A stretch of 64,000 nucleotides of DNA from Nematostella vectensis. Lineage: Eukaryota > Cnidaria > Anthozoa > Actiniaria > Edwardsiidae. The stretch spans positions 7,165,181 through 7,229,180 of the forward strand of contig NC_064040.1 of the NCBI RefSeq assembly GCF_932526225.1. Direction: 5' to 3'. Position numbers and translations under genes: made by a program. The notes under the pieces are model-generated. The model had not been told where the DNA came from and ran no database searches. It saw only the letters and a list, made by a program, of their open reading frames with translations. This document shows, piece by piece, positions 58,016-64,000 of this stretch (position 1 is the first letter of the stretch; each line of letters starts with the position of its first letter).

Positions 58016-61000
58016 TCATAGACTATTGGCCTTCCACCATAAATATCCTGCGAGCGGTAGAGACCACAGTTTTACGGGACTTAACAAGCAAGCCATAGCA
58101 CCATACGCCCTCCAGATCACCACACAAGAGCTTGCTTGCCAGGCAATAATGGCCAGGTACACCACATGTATCACACATCTGCACCAGGGTTGACACGAGA
58201 TGTGAAAGGTTAGAATATGGGGTCTGTGCATCGTCTGAACGGGGCTTTGAGGGTAGCTGACGTATGACGCTAGGCACAGAGTTATTGGAAAATTGAAGGA
58301 CAAAAGCTGTAAGAGGAATAGAAAAGAAGAAATACGATAAAAAGAAAAAAAAAAACAATCAAAATATTATAACCAGGAATAGGACGAATACAAATTTGTT
58401 ATATCATGGAAGCAATGCAAAAGAGAGATTTTTCTAAATAATAATCAATCTAATCTTATTTTTAACTTAATGGTTGTCTGCTCCGAATAGCTTTTGTAAC
58501 CTAAGTATTGAGTTCTCATATAAATTAATATTATTCATTGAAAAAAGAATAATTGGAAGTAGAAACAGTAATACTAAGTTCAAACCAACAAAATCCATAC
58601 AAATGAATCAAGTCGATTGTTTCATCTTCATTTGTACCATTTGCATAATCTCGTTCCCAGAGCCCACGTTCCCAGCCGCTGGCACAAAGGTACGTGGGCT
58701 CTGGGAACGAGATTGGCATTTGCATTGAATATGGCTCAAGGCTCATGGATAATACGACGTTTGAACTTATCCTTAGAGACAAAAGCTGTAAAAATGAGAT
58801 GCAGGGTTATCAGATAGTTGGAAAATGAAGAAGGGAAGGAGCATATTAGATCGCGAAAGAGGCTATAGAAACCTAGCCTGAGTATCAGGCTTTAGTCCCT
58901 TCCTCCCCTGAAAGCCTGGTACTCAGGCTAATAGAAAACCTGTAACCTAGCCATAAAAAAGTTTTATTTCTATACGAACTACCTAATAAAAATTAGTAGA
59001 AATATAGCTTTCTATCAGGCGGTAGAATAAGTTTTATCGCGGAATACTTCGCGGGCTACGCGTGGTACCGCGAGTGAGCGGGACAGCAAAAAATAGGGGA
59101 GAGAATGTGGCAGCAAATGAGTCCATACCTGAACAATTCCATAGTAGAAAGTAAGGGTGCCAGGAATCCAGTGACCTTCTACATAAATTCCAAAGACAAA
59201 CATCGAGCCGACATGGCCACGAATAAGCTCACCAATAAACCATGGCCCTGAGATAACAATAACAGTAAAAATAAGCACAATTTAGAATGAGGTAATCAAA
59301 CAACAAGCACTTCGAAAGTGTCAAGAAAGATCTTACACGTGTGTTACAAAACTCAACGTTTCCATTCTTTGCCAAGTCTTATTTTAACCCAATGACGTAG
59401 ACATATCTGCTCTATCACGTGGCTTTTACATAAGAATGCTGCGGTGGCGATAAACGCAAAAAAGATTCTACTTCTGTCCGTTGCCGTTCGTCGTCCCACG
59501 CTTTTGCTTAAGGAAGCTGCATGCAGTTTTCTAGTTGATATACCGTTCATGTTTAAAGGGCTAAAGTTTCCACTTACGCAAAGCTTTGAATTTAAGATTA
59601 AGTCCATTTATTAAGTAAGGAGTGAATTTTTGGAAAATACGTGAGCTGTTGTCATTTGAGTTACCATAGCGACGAAACAATACGCAGAAAGTTATTTTTA
59701 AACCATACCCCTTAGACAAAATCTACGTTTGCCTCCACATATTTAAAGTTTAACAAAAATCTGAAAGTCAGATTTTAAGCGAGTTGTAATTATAATCAAG
59801 TCTAATCTGTGAACGTAAGAAAAAATTCTATCGACAAGTTTTATTTGTACAGCCTCGAATGCAAAAATTACTCTTGAAAGTATCGCACCTAAAATATGCC
59901 GGATGTTTAACTATACATAAAATCAGAAGCTCGCAGCAAATCATAAATTGGCACGAAAGAAGTCCGATAGATATGCTACAATTCAAAAGATTCGGATTTT
60001 AAATAGAGTTTTTCTTTGAAGAAACATGTCCGTGAAAGTAGAAGATAAACAGAAAGGCAACAAAAAATATAACCGTAAATATCTCAAAATCTGACTTACA
60101 GTTTTTTTTTAAACTTCAAATATGTGGAGGCAAACGTCGTAAGTTTTGTCCAAGAAGTATGGTTTTAAAATAATGTTCCGCGTATAGTGTGTATTTGCAA
60201 AAATCTAAAAACTATCTAAAATCTATTCATTGTTTCGTCGCTACGGTAACTCAAATATCAACAGCTCACATATGTTCCAAAAACTTAATCCTTACTTGAT
60301 AAATGGACTTAATGTTAAATTCCAAGCTTTGCGCAAACGGAAACTGTAGCCCCTTGAACATGAGCGGTATATCTACTAGAAAACTGCAGGCAACTTACTT
60401 ACTATTTCTAATGGGAGGCCGCAAGGGTTCTAATGCCACATTTTGATCCTTACCAATAATCATGTAAACGCTATAGCAAAATAATGGATAAAACAAGGCA
60501 TTTATCCGTGCTAGCTTAGTAAGGCTTCCAAACAGCCAACCAAGTAACCAGCGCAGACAACCTAGAAAATCAGATACATCATGGTGTAAGACAAACATGG
60601 GGGCGAAACGGGTTTGAAATCTGTACGTTGCATTGTGACATCATGGTATAAGCCAAACATGGGGTCGAAACGGGTTTGAAATCTGTACGTTGCATTGTGA
60701 CATCATGGTATGAGCCAAACATGGGGTCGAAACGGGTTTGAGATCTCTACGTTGCATTGTGACATCATGATATAAGCCAAACATGGGGGCGAAACGGGTT
60801 TGAAATCTGTACGTTGCATTGTGACATCATGGTATAAGCCAAACATGGGGTCGAAACGGGTTTGAAATCTGTACGTTGCATTGTGACATCATGGTATAAG
60901 CCAAACATGGGGTCGAAACGGGTTTGAAATCTGTACGTTGCATTGTGACATCATGGTATAAGCCAAACATGGGGGCGAAACGGGTTTGAAATCTGTACGT

Positions 61001-63672
61001 TGCATTGTGACATCATGGTATAAGCCAAACATGGGGTCGAAACGGGTTTGAAATCTCTACATTGCATTGTGACATCATGGTATAAGCCAAACATAGGATT
61101 GTACAGGTTTGATATTTTTACGGTGCATTTCGGCATCATCGTATATTAGCCAAACATGGGGTTGTAAGAAATTCAAAATTAGACGGTGCACTGTCATCTA
61201 GCTTGGAGTTTAGGTTTTGTTAATATATATAAGATACGAACTGCTCCACGCCGTTAACAATCACGAGTGAGGGTAACTTCGTAAGCCCTAAGGAATTTCC
61301 TCCAACTGCTATTTCCATAAGCAGTCCATAAATCACCGAAAGACCCACAATACTTTCAAATTGAACCGGCGAAGCGAACATTATGCAGCACACACAAAGC
61401 TATTGGAGCCTTGGGTGTGAAATAAACGATTTAATTGCAGCATGTTTCGTAATAAGGATACAGTATTATTATTATTATTTTTTGCCTCATACCGAAATTT
61501 TAGGTGGAAATAATGTAGCAGGTCCTAGTACGGTATTGGACACTGGAGATATAACGTGTCATACCTGTGTAGTTGCCAATGTTTGCAATCCTGAATAAGC
61601 ACAGGCCAAACACCACAAATAACACAGTGAGGTAGAACACCACCCTACCCTGCAAATGGGACAACATATCATTTTGTTCTCAAAAACGAACGCACACTAT
61701 AAAAGGGACTTGCATTAGGCATGCTGTCATTCGTCATTTGACTTCATTAAGTGCAAGCTCCTGGAGAGAAGCCAGAAAGCTATGATAGAGTTCAAAATTA
61801 GCCGAAAACACATCATTTAATCAACGCAGTCTATTTATCAGACTTTTCTTAATCAAAACGAAAAATAAGGGAGGATTAGATAGGTTTAAAGTGATGAATT
61901 ATTCAATGCAACCCTGAATGACAGCTTGCACCTTCCTCGTAACATGCCCGCTGCCCCATCTCTAGAAATCTCCCCCCCACCCTTCTACCTCTCCCTCGTA
62001 ACATGCCCGCCGCCCCATCTCTAGAAATCTCTCCCCCCCACCCTTCTACCTCTCCCTCGTAACATGCCCGCCGCCCCATCTCTAGAAATCTACCCCCCCC
62101 CCCACCCTTCTACCTCTCCCTCGTAACATGCCCGCCACCCCATCTCTAGAAATCTCCCCCCCACCCTTCTACCTCTCCCTCGTTACTTGCCCGCCGCCCC
62201 ATCTCTAGAAATCTCCCCCCCCTCACTCTTCTACCTCTCCCTCGTAACATGCCCGCCGCCCCATCTCTAGAAATCTCCACCCATCCTTCTACCTCTCCCT
62301 CGTTACTTGTCCGCCGCCCCATCTCTAGAAATCCCCCCCACCCTTCTACCTATGCCTTGTAACATGCCCACCGCCCCATCTCTAGAAATCTCCCCCCCCC
62401 CACCCTTCTACCTCTCCCTCGTTACTTGCCCGCCGCCCCATCTCTAGAAATCCCCCCCCCACCCTTCTACCTCTCCCTCGTTACTTGCCCGCCGCCCCAT
62501 CTCTAGAAATCTCCCCCCCACCCTTCTACCTCTCCCTCGTAACATGCCCGCCGCCCCATCTCTAGAAATCTCCCCACACCCTTCGACCTCTCCCTCGTTA
62601 CTTGCCCGCCGTCCCATCTCTAGAAATCTCCCCACACCCTTCTACCTATCCCTCGTTACTTGCTCCGCCCCAACTCTAGAGAAGCACAACCATACAACCA
62701 TAACTAACCAATGTACAGAAATCTGTAAGTAATATGAAAGCAGGCAGGAGCTTCAAGAGAGGGCGTGTACCATCCACTGAAAACAGCTGTACATTGGAGT
62801 TTACTCTGCCTTGGGAGTCCTTGAAAAGAAAAGACAACCTAAACTCAAAGTTGACTAAGTCAGCCTTTCCTTGATCTGTGCTTTCCGTTCCAAATGAAAT
62901 TATTCACTCAAAGAACTCCGAATTATTTCATTTTGACTTCATAATTTTTCGTACAAGTCGTTTTCGTACAAGTCGTTTGAAATTTTCAAGACAACGTCTT
63001 GCGTCAATTTAGAAGACCATACATAGAAGAGATAATTAAAGCCCCTCCCTCCTACCCCACCTTCTTGCACCAAGCTATACTCAAAGTCATCATAAGATGA
63101 TAAGGGATTACAGCTGTTTTAAAGAAGATACTTCTTACCTTAGCAGTAACATTCATGGTGTGTACCCCAGACGAATATAGGTCAGGTGACCACTTGGCCA
63201 CAAATAATGGCCCTTGAACATGTAGAACTTCAGAACTGATGAATTCTCCATCCAGCATCACAGACACAGAGGTAATGTCATCCAGGGAAAATATCAGCAT
63301 CCTAAATAAGTTTGTGCACAAATTAAGCTCGGGCCGAAATATACTACAAAAGCTAAAATGGGATGGTAATCATCCTCGGGGACCCAGGGCGTACTGAGAA
63401 TAAACAGCGGACCTTATATGGGTAGACATATTGATTCGTGCAACAGGCTAAAAGGTACACCTACCTTATATGGGTAGACATATTGATTCGTGCAACAGGC
63501 TAAAAGGTACACCTACCTTATATGGGTAGACATATTGATTCGTCCAACAGGCTCAAAGGCAGGCATTAAGTAGTGAGCGTCTTTAGGGTTCGTTATCAGG
63601 ATTATAGGCCAGGTGTTGATTCGAACATCCACAAATGAGAACAGGTCGTGGTCGATTGCAGCAATGCGGTAG
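58016..63672 (-). CDS. TMEM62: Transmembrane protein 62, C-terminal part; N-terminus beyond right edge
   Basis: Seven exons in phase: 63672-63517, 63301-63139, 62819-62709, 61649-61565, 60561-60454, 59247-59129 and 58306-58016 (stop TGA). They give 343 residues. The first visible residues (IAAIDHDLFSFVDVRINTWP) and later ITNPKDAHYLMPAFEP, GPLFVAKWSPDLYSSGVH, GPWFIGELIRGHVG and YGAMACLLSPVKLW match the post-phosphoesterase region and multi-pass C-terminus of animal TMEM62. The N-terminal calcineurin-like phosphoesterase domain should lie to the right of the window. The molecular function of TMEM62 is not established. Introns carry a 62-bp and a 59-bp minisatellite abutting splice sites, a triplicated donor after the first visible exon, and a MITE about 24 bp upstream of its acceptor. 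Confidence 0.92.
58639..58725. mobile_element. MITE with 8-bp duplication ATTTGCAT
   Basis: AATCTCGTTCCCAGAGCCCA pairs with TGGGCTCTGGGAACGAGATT. The octamer ATTTGCAT flanks both sides (58639-58646 and 58718-58725). An 8-bp duplication suits a hAT-type element. It lies in the last TMEM62 intron. Confidence 0.8.
58876..58931. repeat. Short hairpin
   Basis: TAGCCTGAGTATCAGGCTTT pairs imperfectly with AAAGCCTGGTACTCAGGCTA around a CCCTTCCTCCCC loop. In the last TMEM62 intron. Confidence 0.75.
59510..60395. mobile_element. Element with about 250-bp terminal inverted repeats
   Basis: 59510-59760 and 60105-60395 are inverted copies: AAGTCCATTTATTAAGTAAG pairs with CTTGATAAATGGACTT, GTTACCATAGCGACGAAACA with TTTCGTCGCTACGGTAAC, and TGTGGAGGCAAACG is mirrored as CGTTTGCCTCCACA. 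The interior (59765-59985) is shared with 31990-32210. No transposase is present. It lies in a TMEM62 intron, and its right end stops about 60 bp from the end of the exon at 60454. Confidence 0.8.
60570..61095. repeat. 62-bp minisatellite abutting a TMEM62 acceptor
   Basis: AAACATGGGG-type units recur every 62 bp (60593, 60655, 60717 and so on), about eight copies, each with CGAAACGGGTTTGAAATCT and GTTGCATTGTGACATCATGG. The first unit begins about 10-20 bp upstream (in transcript sense) of the acceptor of exon 60561-60454. Confidence 0.93.
61936..62682. repeat. 59-bp minisatellite near a TMEM62 donor
   Basis: About twelve units with GCCGCCCCATCTCTAGAAAT, a variable C-run and CCTTCTACCTCTCCCTCGT. 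It ends about 27 bp from the donor of exon 62819-62709. C-run length varies between units. Confidence 0.93.
63412..63565 (-). repeat. Triplicated TMEM62 exon-donor junction, 51-bp period
   Basis: ACCTTATATGGGTAGACATA recurs at about 63412, 63463 and 63514, 51 bp apart. The 63514 copy is the true exon end (CATATAAG then GTAGGT). The two intronic copies retain exon-like sequence and the same donor. Read-through in the protein frame hits TAG immediately at the first donor. Confidence 0.9.
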
Positions 63673-63696
63673 CTAAGAATCAGAACAAAACGTTTA

Positions 63697-63895
63697 TGCC
63701 TAGTGCACACTAGCGACATAACGACATGGGCGCGCGCACTCTTATCTTCGACATAACGACATTGACATAACGACATAAGAGAAAAAACATGTTTTTTCTT
63801 TTATGTCATTATGTCCATGTCGTCGTTATGTCGGGCTAAACATAGTGCGCGCGCCCATGTCGTTATGTTGTTATGTTGCTAGTGTACACTAGGCA
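63697..63895. mobile_element. TIR element family 1, copy 3, beside a splice acceptor
   Basis: 199-bp foldback with TGCCTAGTGCACAC ends and TTA on both sides (63694-63696 and 63896-63898). It lies about 24 bp upstream, in transcript sense, of the TMEM62 acceptor at 63674-63673, so the branch point is within or just next to the element. Confidence 0.88.
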
Positions 63896-64000
63896 TTAGG
63901 GAATGTACATGAAAGCTATTTATTAAAAGTACACAAGAAAAGCGCCCGTCACGTTGTGACGATGATAATATGCTAGAATATGGACTTAGCATTTGACAAG

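Noticed and set aside
61215-61380. Open hydrophobic segment (VGLSVIYGLLMEIAVGG) on the minus strand, first considered a TMEM62 exon
   Set aside because: Its only acceptor is out of phase, and exon 61649-61565 joins perfectly to 60561-60454, which matches the family without a gap.
60570-62682. CRISPR-like arrays
   Set aside because: Units are directly adjacent tandem repeats without unique spacers, in introns of an animal gene.
62444-62732. ORFs with repeated GRFLEMGRRASN or SLEISPHPS blocks
   Set aside because: Translations of the 59-bp minisatellite in a TMEM62 intron.

Overview
The window looks like nuclear DNA of an invertebrate animal, most likely a cnidarian such as a sea anemone. Genes are split by many short GT-AG introns, intergenic DNA is AT-rich and full of small inverted-repeat elements and minisatellites, and the recognisable proteins are animal families (AVEN, TMEM62, SDHAF1, SLC16, rhodopsin-type GPCR, calmodulin-like). 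The lineage is inferred from this style and was not tested by any search. Exons were built by hand from protein similarity recalled for each family, GT/AG sites and reading phase. All multi-exon models are phase-consistent, but none is confirmed by RNA.

Layout. 1-1007 (minus): 5' half of a cytosolic-type L-asparaginase, running off the left edge. 1678-5039 (minus): complete seven-exon AVEN gene. 5583-5831 (plus): intronless SDHAF1, divergent from AVEN across about 540 bp. 8337-11561 and 12722-16092 (plus): two tandem calmodulin-like genes, each with a first coding exon that is only the ATG; the first has lost its calcium-binding loops. 19185-22949 (plus) and 23994-29045 (minus): two SLC16-type transporters arranged tail to tail. 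29.1-38.8 kb: repeats, including a 130-bp satellite with CRE-like palindromes and a broken Penelope-like retroelement (34.6-36.1 kb). 38803-39951 (minus): intronless class A GPCR. 40-58 kb: mostly repeats, including a hexanucleotide tract, several terminal-inverted-repeat elements, tRNA-derived SINEs, and one or two small unrecognised ORFs. 58016-63672 (minus): C-terminal seven exons of TMEM62, whose 5' part lies beyond the right edge.

The genes do not form a pathway. Links are local: AVEN and SDHAF1 probably share a promoter, and the two calmodulin-like genes and the two SLC16 genes are paralogous pairs.

The most unusual pattern is that short tandem duplications repeatedly cover splice junctions. 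Calmodulin-like gene 1 has three copies of one acceptor, four copies of the matching exon end (three with a GT donor), and a degenerate copy of the next donor. Calmodulin-like gene 2 has three acceptor copies, TMEM62 has three donor copies 51 bp apart, and AVEN has donor-like copies in intron 2. Where I translated the decoy sites they lead quickly to stop codons. In addition, a TIR element family with 3-bp TWA target duplications (three copies) sits 5 bp from one splice donor, about 24 bp from one acceptor and about 240 bp from one start codon.
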